Source: Apostichopus japonicus (Eukaryota > Echinodermata > Holothuroidea > Aspidochirotida > Stichopodidae). Taken from it: 64,000 nucleotides of DNA. Each line of letters opens with the position of its first letter. Positions within the stretch are counted from its first letter, which is position 1. This document shows positions 26,825 through 41,200 of this stretch, piece by piece. Where the stretch lies: positions 18,641,999-18,705,998 of the forward strand of contig NC_092565.1 of the NCBI RefSeq assembly GCF_037975245.1, in the 5' to 3' direction. The translations under genes were made by a program, and so were the position numbers. The notes under the pieces were generated by a model, which searched no databases, was not told where the DNA came from, and saw only the letters and a list, made by a program, of their open reading frames with translations.

Positions 26825-26896
26825 TGATCCCGACGTGATTCGAACACGCAACCTTCTGATCTGGAGTCAGACGCGCTACCGTTGCGCCACGAGATC
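26825..26896 (-). tRNA. tRNA-Trp (anticodon CCA)
   Basis: Read on the minus strand, the 72 bases fold as a full cloverleaf. The acceptor stem is GATCTCG with CGGGATC (one G-T pair) and the discriminator is A. The D arm is GCGC/GCGC. The anticodon loop is CTCCAGA with CCA complementary to 26862-26864. The T arm has TTCGAAT. There is no intron. A run of seven T on the transcribed strand (26812-26818) follows 7 bases after the gene as a Pol III terminator. The sequence is close to animal tRNA-Trp genes, so it looks functional. Confidence 0.95.
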
Positions 26897-27524
26897 ACTT
26901 ATATGCAACAGAATATATTGTACTTATATTGCTTATATTTAGTATAGCCTAAATGTAAATTCTAAAATATCTTGCAATTACGGTGGTGATTGCATCATCC
27001 AAGCTAGATACTGCAGGTTCACACTTAATGTAGATCAATTTTTCATTAAATAATCCCTTAAAAAACACTTTAGTTAGGAAACGACTCAGAACAAGTTCCC
27101 CCAAGTCCAAAAATGTAAGTGTTACCAATATTATACGAGAGTAGGCTACATTATGTTAAATCAAACAAAATAATGGTCATGTCCACGTATATGCCACATA
27201 ATGAGGGAAAAGCCTTATACTTTAAAGGATCAAAGTACGTAGACCAGGCGTGTAACGTCTATAGTCAAACACACAGGTAATTAAGACAGCGGTTCAGAAT
27301 AAAATAAACAAAAGCAAGGAACACATACGACTTTTATATAAAATAACATATGTTTGCATTTCCCCCTGCCCCCCGCCACGTACGCCTATGCATGATCCCC
27401 TTCCCGGTATGTGCGCCCCTGTATACGTCCGACCATTAGACTTCACAGAAATGACGGTTCCCGTTAACATATCAGACGACAAAATAACGTTCCTACAACG
27501 CCCTCAATGGCATCTGAATATTAA

Positions 27525-27560
27525 CCAATCAGCAGGCTCGTCATTTGAACAAATTTTAAA
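27525..27560 (+). promoter_or_regulatory. Candidate PRC1 proximal promoter: CCAAT box and CHR-like sites
   Basis: A CCAAT box (AACCAATCAG, CCAAT at 27525-27529) lies 186 bases before the PRC1 ATG. It is followed by TTTGAA (27544-27549) and TTTAAA (27555-27560), both forms of the cell-cycle homology region bound by the DREAM complex. Human PRC1 is a G2/M gene of this class. The sites are seen; their activity is inferred, and short AT-rich words like these also occur by chance. Confidence 0.4.
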
Positions 27561-27710
27561 TCGCTATCATTCTGTTTACGTGCAAAGATGCCTGTCGATG
27601 ACGAGTCAATTTAATGAAGATATTTAAGTATTCAACATAAGCGACTTATATTTTTCACCAATAAGTAAAACTGACGGGTTTGACTTCTGTTGCTCCTTGT
27701 AGAGAATATC

Positions 27711-27727
27711 ATGGCAGAAAAAAGAAG
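27711..27727 (+). CDS. PRC1: PRC1 exon 1 (start codon)
   Basis: This exon encodes MAEKR plus two bases and ends at a GTAAGC donor, phase 2. It joins exon 2 as [14 protein letters not shown]. The ATG has a good initiation context (ATC before, G after). The 5'UTR probably begins 100-150 bases upstream; no cap site can be fixed by eye. Confidence 0.85.
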
Positions 27728-30700
27728 GTAAGCTTACCCGACATTGCAAAAGTTGCACGTTAAAATGTATGACTAACAGTAACACCTAAGTTCTAGGCTA
27801 CTGTACTGTGTTACACGTTAGGCGTTGGGCAGCGGCTACTTCATTTATATGAGTGTACGTAACGCCTCTTCTAAGTTAAGGCAAGGCAAATGCTTATGTC
27901 ACAGTAGCTAACAGCTAACCTATGCAGTAGCGATTTTTAATCCTAGTTGAACTAGGAGTAGGACTTAAAGTATGTAAAGTAACGTTCACCTATCCTTCAA
28001 CAAAATAAACAGATGAATAAAGTAGCCTAGGCTAGTACTGTACTCATACTTTTCGTAGTAGTAAGTTAGGCTATGCTACAGTATATTACAGTTACTGAAG
28101 TTTTGATCTACACAGCCTCGATAAAAACAGTTCAAATTTCTATGGTGATGAAGTAAATGTCATAATTTTTATAATTGACCAGCACATTCATGAATTATTT
28201 TACGCATATACTACTGTACTACTATAGTGGCCTAGGCCTGTTACAGTGTTAGTTGTTCTCCCTACAATTTACAAAAAACATCAACTAGAATTAACATGTA
28301 GTTAGCCCATGATTTATTTTGACCCCAGGCTGCCTGTATATATTACATTCCTATTAAATTTCCTTTTCCTTTGCATAACTTATTCAAGATTAATATGTTC
28401 AGTTCTGAGATAGGCCTGCTGTACATTATTACCTGTTTTGGCTAGACATTTAAATATAATTCGACATGAAGAAGAGGAGCTTAATCTAAACAAGGTCCTT
28501 GTGAACACTTTACTCAATTCCTACCTTCTACAAGATATACTGTACATTCATTTGAAATTAGTACTTTTTTTCAAAAGTGAACTTGTAGGAAAACATGTGT
28601 GATGTCATACAGCAGGTCCATGCACAAGCACAACTAAAAAGTTTTGTTGTTCTTCAAAATTGGTGAGAGTTTGAAACATAATGTGTACCCATTCCAGATT
28701 CCAAACAGCCTGAAGATAAAACTATTTTTGTCATTGCACTATGCACTATTTACATGAATTGACCAATATGCTTGTTTCAAATTCACTTTTGATGCCAAAT
28801 GCATTATTTTAATAACATGAATAAGTGTACATCGTAAACAGTTAACAGTATGTAGAAATTGAATGTAAACCCTCCAAAGTTCCTCTTCAACATGTCAACA
28901 TGAATTTTCTTCTAAACTATCCATTTCAACTGTTGACCGCTGGCACCTTTTCTTCTACTGTCAGACAAAGTATGAAACTAGAAGTTTCAAGATGTTTGGA
29001 TAGTGCTCTGAATGATCTGATATTGATTTGGAATGAAATTGGTATCGAAGAAAACCAACGAGATGACAGGCAGAACGTAGTCCTCCTTCACCTCCAGAAT
29101 CTCTTGGATGAGATGGTCAGAGAAGAAAAAGAGATGAAGAAGAAGTTGTTAGCCAGTGTGGAAATATGTGGCCAAGAAGTAGTCAAACTCAGCGCAGAAC
29201 TGAGAGTGGCTCGTTTTGAGGTATCTTGATTGCAAGCAACCCCTCACCTTGAATTGTGTTTGTTTGTTGTCTTTTTTTGTGAAGTACATTTTTATTAATT
29301 TTTTTATTTATTGTTTTGTGCCTTTAATTCGTTCATGTGACTTGTGAGTAGAGCATCCCTGATTTTGAACATTACTCATGTATTGAAAAGAATAAGTGGA
29401 ATTGTTTAACCTGAAGAATGATTGGAACAAGCCGAACCCTGAAAAAATATGCAAGTATTTCGTTAAGAGAATAGTCTCTTATTTAAAAACTTAGACTTTG
29501 ATTGAAATGACAGCAATGCATAACAAACTACTGTACAGTACTGTAGTGTTGTGCTCTGAACTTCTGTTCTCACATCACTGGTTCAATGTGTGATTGCTGT
29601 TGCACATTGACACTTCTTTAATTAGGTAGGCAATTGTCTAAACTTTTCAATAATAGATTAGTGCCTATCAAAAAAGTACATCTTTCCTATAATATGTCAC
29701 TGATACACCATTCAATTGTTTAGCACTGTGTTTTGTTGGTTTGGTTTTTAACTGCCGAAGCGCAGATAACCCCATGCAGCTTACTTCATATCATATACTG
29801 GGTCTCATGGAAGTACAGTTAAAGGTCTGAGTTGTATGGACCCCAACGATAGCACCCCATCATGAAAAGTTTCTTGAGATTATGTAATCGACCTGCCTTG
29901 GTTGTAAAATTACCTCTTTCTACCAGTTAGTCTGCAACGCCAGCCACATGTTTTTTCTTGTATGAGGGTCTTTGACACTCTTTGTGTGAATGCTGTATGA
30001 TTAACTACACTGTAGACATGAACATATTTCCACACAGTGTTTGCACAAAGAGCCTAATGGTGTTAAGAAGCTATGCAGGCTAATTGTAAAGCCTGAGGTC
30101 GAGTTACGAAAGTGGCAGGTCGATTATGTAATCACAAACCTTTCCTTGCTAAAGCGTGCTATAATTGGAGCCAATAAAACAGATCTTTGAGACCTCTGGG
30201 GTTTGGTCTATTTCTTTACCTGCAATGACACAGCTAAATGAGCTAATCATTCAAATTTGACATCACACAGTAATCGTTTAAATTGTTTCTCTTCTCGCAC
30301 TAATCCTTTCCCGGTTTCTGTAGTTGAAGGCTACACTACCTACTAGAACAAGGCTAGCATTGAACATCAGTGAAGTTTAATAGAGGGAAGAGATAATACC
30401 CTAGTAAATATGATAACCATTTCTCCCTTGGTTGCTCGATATCTGATTTACTTCTTATTTTCACTTTCAAATGTGTTCCATTATGATCATCTAGCTATTG
30501 AGCATAATTGCATAAATTGCATCGATTTATTTTTTTACGTTACATATTTTGTCATTTTTAGCCAGAGGAAGACTTGAGCATTCTGCAGGTCGAAAAGGTA
30601 CTGAGACAAAGAGTAGATGCCCTAAAGAGAGAAAAGAAGGAAAGGATGGACAGGCTAGAGACCCTCCAGAAGACGGAACAATTACTTTGCGACATTTTGT

Positions 30701-33700
30701 CCACAACGCCGATGTACATACCCACTGGTACAGTCCCAACAGATGAACAGTTAAAGTTGTTACAAGAACACATTGAAACCCTTAGGGCTGACAAGGTACT
30801 GTCCAGTTTTTAAAATAAAGCTACAAATCAGCTACAGTAATTGTAAGCTTTCAAAAGAAGTTCTTCAATCTAATTTGGAGTTTACTGGGTTTTGGTGGGG
30901 GGGGGGGGGAGGGCGTAATATTGGCTTCTTTTAATATTGAAAACTTGCATAACTTTTGGAAAATATCATATCAAATATTTTGAGATTTTGGAACAAAGCT
31001 AACCTTGCACATCTTTCAAACATGTAATTCTTTCCTAACTCGCAGCAACAACGGGAAGATACATTCAGAATTGCCAAGAGAAATATACTGGACCTAATGG
31101 ACCTCCTAGAGCAGGAGCCCAACACATCATTTGAACGAGACGTCATCTGTGAAGAAGAGGAAACATTCTCTCTCTCAATGGAGAACATGGACGCCCTCAA
31201 GAGGTTACAAGAAGAGGTAACATTCCTTTGAGACTCTACATGTGTTAATTTATGCTATGCTATGTCAGCAGCTTATTACTTAACCATTGCAGATCTCTTT
31301 ATCAACAGACAATTTCTCTCTGATTCTCTATCAATATTTCCTGTTGTGTGGAAAGATATGGTGTGTTTCTGAATGGTCTTGCAATGTGATAGTAATATAA
31401 CAAAGCCAGCTTGATATAGAAAAACACTAGTATCAATCTCAATTGATCTGCTTTGAAGCTCCCTGTAACCATTTTGGGGATAAATTTTTAATATTTAGTA
31501 TTGTTCAATACTAAAAAAATTCTATAATAGTGCAGACTATAACCTCACCTCAGTCAAGTTTCATTTCAAATAACAGAGACAATTTGGAAAGTTATCATTT
31601 GCTATTTTTCACAACTTAGGTACCATGTCAAAAGTACAGGCATGAGCGAATTCGCGGAATATCCGTGATTTCTTTTCTACCTCGGGGACAAAAACAATTA
31701 TCCTAACACGCTGTAGCATACGCAAACTGGAGCCTATACCGCAATTTTTGCAAAGTTCCGTGATTTTTCATTTACCTCAGGCTCATCTCTGAAAGTAGGA
31801 CGCTGAAGGGGCTGCAGCTTCCTGCAGCCTGGCTGCATAGGACAAAATGGTTTGTGTGCTGCAATTGCACACAGTAGGTAACACATGCCTGAATGGATAC
31901 TTGTTACACCATACTGTTTGATATGGATTCATCCTAGCCGAGCAGGATTTTGCAGCTGCTGCAGCTTTTCTTTTCACGCAGTGCTATATAGTCACCTTAC
32001 ATGAAATTCCTTTGTCAGAAAAGACATAAGGCACTCAGACAACATCAGCAGTACTGAACAAGAAAATGATTATTTATCTATTTGACAGTATGTCCTTGTT
32101 TTTGTGTTACTCAGCTGGAAGTCAAGGACAGAGACAACGCAAAATTAGCAGCAGACATTACTGAAGAGATTGAATCCATTTGGAACAGATTGCAGTTTAC
32201 GGACGGTGAAGCATCCAAGCCGATTACAATGTCGGGTCATAAGCCCAGCGATCTGGAAGTTGTAAGTGGTCACCTTGTCTCATTCCAACATTCAAATTAA
32301 TTTGTGGATTACACATTTTGTTTTTGAAAAAATAAACATGCAACTATTATGCAAGTTTTTCCACATATTTTTCTTTATTTTTTATTTTTAGATATCTATT
32401 CTTATCCTTGACACTCTTTGGATATAAATCAATGTGTGCACTTATCTTTTTACAATTATATACTTTTCCTGGAGCAGTGATATTGCTAATATGCTTAATC
32501 TTAGAAGACAATAAATAGTACAACCCCCATGTTAAATAGTAAGTGGTACTAAGAGTTTTCAAAAGGATATTTGATGTGCTTAATAACAACAGATTGCATT
32601 TGTTAACTTCTCAGGATTCAGTGCTCCTAGAGACTAGATTAAAAGATTTGAAAGCAGTGATAAAATTTTTGTAAAAATATGATGAACAGTGACAGTTATT
32701 TGACTATCTGGCATATTTGGTCGTCATTAGGAAGTTTTAGGCCTGCAGATTAAAAATTTGCTCTTTTTGGTCTTTTTTCATATAATTCTCTTTTGCTATT
32801 TTGCAGCTTCAGTCAGAACTTTCAAAGTTACAGGAACTGAAGAAGGCGAATCTGAAGAAAGTCATCGATGCAACAAGGGAGGAAATCTTCATATGGTGGG
32901 ATAAGTGCTTTTACAGTCGAGAACAAAGAAATGCTTTTGCGGCAGCTTACAACGGTAAACATCAGTCATTCTGTGAGAGAAATAATTTACATTTGAATCC
33001 CTTCTCTTGCTCTTTTTTCTTTCTTCTTTTTGTAGTAAAGTTTTAATATTATTTTACATAGCGATAGCCGATAGGTGACGTGTTCTTTTGTGCATTCTGC
33101 AATCGAGCAGCTATTTACTTTTCATTTCTGGGACTGATGGCGGGTTAACGATATTCGTTTTCCCTTGAAATTTATGCATCCGACAAAGTTTTTGGTAATA
33201 AGATGAAATGATGGTGAACGTTTGTGACCAGCGTTAAAAAAATGCCAGAAAGATAACTGTAAACAATTGTCTTTTCACTATATGGTTTGACATTGTTGTT
33301 TTTGTTACATTACTGTATGCTGCGTTTGTAGTGTAAGGTATGGAAGGGGATGGGGAGGGGGGCTGTTAGGGTTAATGATCTACATGATCTACAAGAACAT
33401 CTGTCTATGATTATGTCCGTCAGACGAATATACAGAGGAACTGCTTCAGCAACACGACGAAGAGCTTGTGAAGGTGAAGAATTATCATGAGGCTAACAAA
33501 ACCCTTCTAGAGTCTGTCAAGAGGAGGGAGGAAATGTGGAAACAGATGCTAGAATTTGAGGTAATATTTGTTAATTTTACATCTTGTAAAGTTCTCATCT
33601 GAAGGTGAAAGTTTTTTATTTTATTTGTTATGAAGTTACCTTCAAACTTGATAAGTATAGGCAGTAGAAATTTCAGTGACTAGACTAGGTGGGGTCTATA

Positions 33701-36700
33701 TTGCTAGAAAGTTACCAACCTCATGCTAGGCTAGGTAGATGGCAGTGCTTAGGTATCACAGAGATCAGCAAGTATCCATGTGAAAAATATACAAACCAGT
33801 AAACTTTTCATTCAAGTGTTGTGATATGTTTCATGAAAAGATATTGACACTGTGTGAATTTGTGATACTGATACACCATAACCATTTTTGATTTTGTGGT
33901 TTAACTTTTGCAAGATAATGTTTACAAGACCTGAGAATTCATTGGTCTTCTTTATAACTCTCCTGGAACAGATTGGTTTTCCACCTTGGAACCGGTGAGC
34001 TCCCGATTCCAAGGAACTGAATGCAACAAACTTCTCTAAGTTCTCTTGGCTGCCAAATGATCTTGTATCTTCCAAGGCACCAAAGGCGTCGTTCGTTCCA
34101 GCCCCCAGAACTGCTGACTGGATCACTGAGTCAGTGACAATTCATGCCCCTGTCGGCCCCTGTAACTAATCATATCCAAATGAAGAGATAAAATGACTAT
34201 TTGCAGTAGTTGTGTGGCATACAGAGCAGTCGAGGTGCCACACAACATGTAGAAATTTTTAATAATGTATTTAAACAAATCCTCTCTGGAATAAACTTGA
34301 CAGAGTTTACCAGCATGTGGCCTTTGGCAGTTCATTTGCTCAGTCTTTATAAAGTTTGCTGGGAATGATTTTAACTATGTGTTTTTTTATCGTTTTTTTT
34401 TTCTTCAGAAAAAAGCAACTGACCCAAACAGGTTCAACAATAGAGGATGTGTATTACTACAGGAGGAAAAGATGAGAGCAAAACTAAACAAAGACTTGCC
34501 TAAGGTATGTAATTAACCCAACGTACCCCTTGAAACATTACAATAACACATCACTAAACAAAGACTTGCCTTAGGTACGTAATTAACCCAACATAGATAT
34601 TGAAACATTAGGATACCCTCTACAAGTTCTTCATACTCCTAATGTTGCACTTTATATGTTTCACTGAGACATGGATTTTCCAGCTGGTGACTCAAGATTT
34701 TTATTTGGATGAATTAAGTATTTTACATAATTATGCCCAAATATTGTAGCCTATTGTTCTCAGTGAAGTTAAAAATTAATTGAGGCCTGCAGTAGTTAAA
34801 AAAATGAAACCTTCTAAACATGGTATGTAAGGCTGAGAAATTTGTCTGTTTCTTATTCTTAATGTAAAAGGTGGAAAATTCAAAGACTAGACTGAGACAC
34901 CATCTGTGGTACTGTGTGTTCTTTATTGTGGATCTTGATGTGTTTGTTACCAAGTCTTAGTTAATCCAGTCTTCCTGAATATAAATGAAATCTACACGAA
35001 AGTCTACCTTGAGAACTGCAGGATTGGCTAGATAAATGATGACGTACACATCTATTTAGCAAGAACGATGCATATATGTCACCATAACACTCGTGGTTGA
35101 ACTGTTAAAGTTAAAGGTTGAAGTTCCCCAATATTCAGCAACATATTCAACTCAGTGAAATAGAGGGAAGTATTCACAATTACATCTTAATGTGCCTGTC
35201 ACATTAGTTTGAGGATGCCTCATAAATCAGTCATCATAGAAAACTCAGTTGAGTCATTTTTGTATTTCTCGTTCTCTTCACACTCCATGGCTGTCCAGCC
35301 TTTTAGTTTTATTGATTGCTAGCAAATAAGTTTCCTTTACAAAGCAACCCTACTTGTCTGTCCATTAAAGCCACTGCTGCTATATCAAGTTCTGATGGAT
35401 AATTATGGTTAAGACCATCCACAAACAGCTTTGTGTCGGTGGATCTTCTATGATTAGTACCGATACCTAGTCAAATGCAAATCATGATGATATCAAATAT
35501 CAGTATCGTAAACTACTAAACTAGATGTTCTTGTTTTTTTTCGTTTTTTCATGTTAAGTGCTCTTTCTTCATGAGTGTAATGTCACAGTTTGGGCAATGA
35601 TGGCAACATTAACTAGGCCAAACATTCCTGCACTTTTAAGCCCTAATGTACCGTGTAGGTTGAGGCTCATAAGAAAAAGGATTTTGACGAGATTCAAAGA
35701 TAGCAATATTAGCGATCATCTTTGAGTCAAATCTTTTGGGTGAAACTGATCTGATATGATATATAACCAAGATGTAGATTAACTATGATTTCATTAGTTT
35801 ACATTTCCATCACATTCCCATATTTCTCGATATTTGTTGATGTTCGTATCAAATTTGTCTTCTTCTCTGCAACTTTTCCAGTTGGAAAAAGTACTCGGAG
35901 ATAAAATTGAGCAGTGGGAGGGGCAGAACGGCACTCCCTTCCTGGTCGATGGAGTTCGATTCGTGGATTACGTGGAGGCTCAATGGGCGGCCCATGAACA
36001 GCATAAGAAAATAGTGAAAGAGCAAAGGGTGAGTATTCCAGATGTAAGGAGCAAAGCAAAACAAGACTCTGCATGGAGGCAGATAAACAAGAAATGATCA
36101 ACGATGTGAAATTTCATGTCTGCAGAGATTATCTGCAACTGTTCACAAGCCAAGATCTTCAAAACTTGTTGCCACTTGTTAATAAATTCTAGTGCATGAA
36201 TATAATGTACACATGTGCTAAAAGCATATTCTCACTGGCATTTTCCTTGGATTAATAGAAAAACAGCATCTGTATATATTGGCTTTTAGCAAATAGATTA
36301 CTTATGCACTGGCAATTTTCTTGAATTAATACAAAAATCAACATGTTTCTTTGCCCGTAAAAAAATTTTTGATGCTTTTTTTTTTCGTTTTTACTGGCAA
36401 ATGGCAAAACCCACTGGCAATTGGGGAGTAAATAGCCTGGATTTCCAGGCCTGCTTGAATTACTGATATAAAAAAAAATTGGTCTGTATAGAGAATTAGA
36501 AAAATTTGAACTATTGGTGATGGATTGTAGAGCAATATTGAACTCATTGGATAGCAGGTACAGTACAAAGAAACATCACTATATGGTAAACATTATAGTG
36601 ATAACTGGAATATTCTCTCTCTCCCCCCCCCCCCCATAAAACAAAAATTGTCAATCATGTTCCAACAACCCCTGCCTTGAACAAAATGGGTGCACATAAT

Positions 36701-38127
36701 ATTTGTTGCCGAGTTTGATGAGCCTATATCAGTTTCTGTAGAAAATAATATTTTCAAATGGTTATGGCATACGGTACTTCTTAGGACAATTTATCATGGT
36801 TTCATATTTATTTCCCCTTTAAGTAAGACTCGGCTGACATAATACATTTTGTTAGTGCTCAGCAGAGTTCAGCTGGCAGTCTCTGTGCTATGATGCAAAT
36901 TTCAAATGAGTTTGTTTTGCCGACCACTGACTCATCATTCCTCCTCGGTTGATCCGATGCAATTCATTCATGTGCAGGTAAAAATGATGATGAAAGTGAA
37001 AATGATATTTTTCCGACTATTATATTCATCCTAGGTAAATGCGAGGAGCAAGGAGACAGAGCATGAGATGAGATGGGGAAGCAAACCTACCACTCCGAAC
37101 AAGAGGCGGTTCCCTGGTACCCCAAACAGAACACCCAAGAGGATGAAAGGGGTAAGATCCCCCTCTGTCCAGAGAATTCCTCGATAACAGGACAGAATCT
37201 TTACAAACACACACACACACACGAAAATAAAACTTTCTTTTTGCTTTGCAAACTTTGCACGGATATTTTGCCATCAAGTTGCGTTATTTTGTTCTTTTGG
37301 AATGTTTGAAACTAACTGATGTCCATTGTCTTCAATTTCAATCATTTAACTGCCATTTTTTCACTTTTCCATATTTATGTTTTATATAGTTTTTATTTTG
37401 TGCTCGATACTTGTATCATTACAACAACCATCAGTTGAATTCTTTAAGGAGGTATTCAGCAATATTTTATTATTCATCCTAATAAATCAATTGTTTTTTT
37501 TTTTCTATTTAGAAGCAGAATATAGCTTATTCTCTCTTCAGCTTGTAAAATTTATTTTTAATTCTATAGACTTGGTATTAATTTTTTTTACATTTTTTTT
37601 TTACAATTGTACAGATATTTATTGTACAGATAAAGTTATGTCATAATTGGACTTGGATTCAGAATTTGACCTACATATTAACCAGATATAATGAAGCCAC
37701 ACCATATCTTACCGCTAATGACTTTTTCTCTTTGAAAAAGATAGCCGTCTTTAGTTGCATGCTAGGCGAATGTATCCAAGTATTATACAACTTCCAACAA
37801 ATGTCTTTATACTGCATAAAAAGCAGCCAAAAAAACAAACTAAGAGATTGAAAAAATGGAATTAATTCATAGTCTGCATGAGTCAGTAGTGGAGGTGGTA
37901 TAAGGTTGTTAGATTTCAACTTATATGTAATAATCAGTAATGTGGAATTTATAAAAAGGCATCATAATTCATAAATAACAAATAAGTAGAGAATAGAAAA
38001 AAGGAGATGATGATTCATAGCATTCATGGAATTGTTATGAAGATGTAAACTGTCAACTTGTATGATGGATTTATCATTCATAACAGCTTTAAAAAGCTTA
38101 TCCCCCCAACAAAAATTATATATACAT

Positions 38128-38174
<47 letters not shown>

Positions 38175-38198
38175 TATATAGATATATATATATATATA

Positions 38199-38249
<51 letters not shown>

Positions 38250-41200
38250 AAAATAGAAAGAAGGAAACATATCATTCAAACAATGATATTAATCATGGAT
38301 ATCTTTCTTTACAGTAGTTGTTTTCTATAAAAAAAAAAAAGAGTCTAAGTTGTCTAGAAATACATCCATGTGGCATTGGTGGTATAGGCATGGAGGTACT
38401 AGACTTAAAGTCACATTTGTAGTTTATTTATCTCATAGTTCCAATCAAAAATGTAGTTTTGTTACATGTAATAGAGTGAGAGGCACACAATAACATTTTG
38501 GAAAGATTGAAGCCCCATACAAGTGAAATACTGTTACGCACCCTCACATGTTCTGCACTTTTGATGTTTGCTGTTTCTTTTCATTTTTTGTTTGGAATGG
38601 TTCTCGCAAACTTTTCTCTTTCCAATCAAAGAAGTACTTTCTTTCGAAAAATAACCGCACTTGACTCTGCATGTCAGATCGAAAAGGTCATTTCTGCATC
38701 TTCTCTTAGCGAGTCTGTTTGGTGGATGCGATTAAATAGCAGTTTGGGAGTATTACATATTCATGAAGCCATGTCTCTATAACTGCTTCTACACTGCTAA
38801 TTTAATCATGCAGACAGAATGGACTATACAGACCACAGAAAAATAGCACACACAGATGTACATTATCAAACAGAATTACAAGAGAAAGAAATGGAGCTAA
38901 ATATTAACCTGTTTATAAATTTCTATCATTCAATAATTGATGTTTTGCATCAGTTTAAAACAATTAACCATGCAACGGACATGAACCCGCACGTTCATAT
39001 TGTAATAAATGATCATACGAAAAGAAAAACCTGTTTGGATTCAAGGTGTATGCTTTATTTGCTGTGAGATTTGACGTCATTTCTTGTAAGAACACAGTTT
39101 TACTTAAAGCCCCCCTTCTAGTTACTAATAGCGTTAACCCTCGCAGCATTTCCAAAGTGTGTCTCTATCATCAAAGTACTGGGTTAATTCCACAGGCTAA
39201 CGGAACAATGGTAGGCTCCCCAAGGCTAGGCTCAACCTCTGTCATGCCTTCACCCCGCAGTGCCGGACGACCACCTCACATGGGGACCAGCTACATGAGA
39301 ACGGTAGGTCTCCAGTCCAAAGCTTGAGAGTGCAGTGCCTTCGCCTATCTGTATATTGGTAGAAAGCTTTCATAGCCAGACATTGTAAGATCTTCATGCC
39401 CATTAGTGATGATTGATTGATTGATATTGATCAATCAACCCCCAGAAACATGTCAGTACTGAACTTTGCTTGCTCCGTCCATACTTGTTTCTCTTTATCT
39501 CTGCGCTGCTTTCGCTCGTCTCTTCCTGTGCAAGTTTTTCTCTATGATCAGGTTTCACATCTATAACATAAATTAAATTTAATCTGCAGCCTGGTTTCAT
39601 TCAGCGCCCAACACCCTCCCCCCCCTCCCCCTCCCCCTCCTCGCCCCATCTTATTTTTTTTTCAAAAAACTATTAAAGTTTCCAGCCTTGTTCATGTCCA
39701 GTTTCAAACCACATGTTTGAAACTGCATTTACATTCTTCAAACTCATCGCCTCATCAAATTTGTTGAAAATTTACAATCAACGATCCCTGTGCATCAGAG
39801 TTATCAAACATCATTCTCTTGCCAAATATAATCTAAATAAATCCATATAAAACTACCAAAAACACTTCTTAATTGTCATGCTGTTGTCCAATTGTGTCTG
39901 TGTCATTTACCAAACGAAGACCTTTACTGTGATGTTTGGGTCAGTCACCGTCAGTGAAGAAAATACCGTCAAGAATGTGTACAACTCTTTTAAGTAATTT
40001 GGGAGTAATCTTTGACACACAAATTTTAGTTATTCTAGGTTGTTAACTTTCCATGGCCTATGTTAATATGGTTGTATAGAATGTAGTTTGACCTATTCAG
40101 AACATGAAAAACATGAATATGAAATGAGAAGCCATGTGTTGTTGATCTTAAAAATAAAAATTTAAAAAAATTCTTTTAGTATATATACAACACCACTCAC
40201 TCACAGTGTGAACAATAAACACAAATTAGTCTCTAAAAGTGTGCAAAGATTTTAGATATCAAGCAAACATTCTATGTTTGCGTTTGGCAAGTTTTCCCAA
40301 TGAAATATCAAATACTTCCTAAATTAAGTAACTGCAAATTGAATTTGTCAAAACTAAGACACCAAGCAAGAATTGTGAAATAAGTTTAAAGGAATCATTC
40401 CACTCAATTCTAAGCATTTCATTGGCCATACACTGTCACATTTCTATTAACCCCATGCAAATATGAAAAACCTTACATATTCTTATTTTATATAATTTCC
40501 TTTGTTATTTGAATTATAACATGATACCTCCAGCTAATTAATAGCATCTTTAGGAGCTTTTAAGTCTAGCCAATTTTCAAATTAATTTATTGGTTGGATT
40601 TTCTTCAGCAATGGTTGGTGACACAGTCTTAATCCCAGTTTAAAACCTTACTGTTTTCATTTTAAAATCAGTCAGACATGCTCTGTCATGTGACTGAGTA
40701 CCTCAAAGGCATTGAAGACTCACCCAAACCACTTGCGGCCATCTGAAAAAGTTAACTTTCTGTTGCTTGCAAGTGACGTTTTGTTCATGTCGCTACAAAA
40801 TGCAGACAGTAATGAAACCTGATACCTTGTTATCTTTATCTAGACCTGAGATGTCCATCGCTGTATTATTTGTACACTGTGCTGTGGGTATTGACCGCAG
40901 CTGTATGTACTGACTGTACACTAGTGTCTAATTACCGACGGTAGCAAGCTGTGTGTGTATTTTCTGGGATCTATGGTGGTGTCTAACACTTCTGTTACAC
41001 CTCATTCGAAACTAGGTCAGATTACCGACATTAGATGTTTCTTTTTGCGCGAGTCTTCACACCCTTTAAGATAGCTTAAATGCTCCATTTGGTGGCCTAA
41101 GCATCAAAAGTGTGCATACCACATTCACAATTCAGTTCTTCTTTCTTGGCGTAAGCCAGTGATTAAATGTGACAGGTTTCCCTGTATTATTACTGTATTG

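Larger units (their letters stand above)
26176..27520. other. Intergenic DNA around tRNA-Trp, upstream of PRC1
   Basis: Only the tRNA gene is supported. The remaining sequence has a short G-run (26610) and no coding signal. Confidence 0.55.

Noticed and set aside
27388-27627. 79-residue open frame just upstream of PRC1
   Set aside because: It overlaps the candidate promoter and is not in frame with, or spliced to, PRC1.
38498-38782. 94-residue plus-strand open frame in PRC1 intron 10
   Set aside because: Flanking PRC1 exons join in phase without it, and no domain is recognisable.
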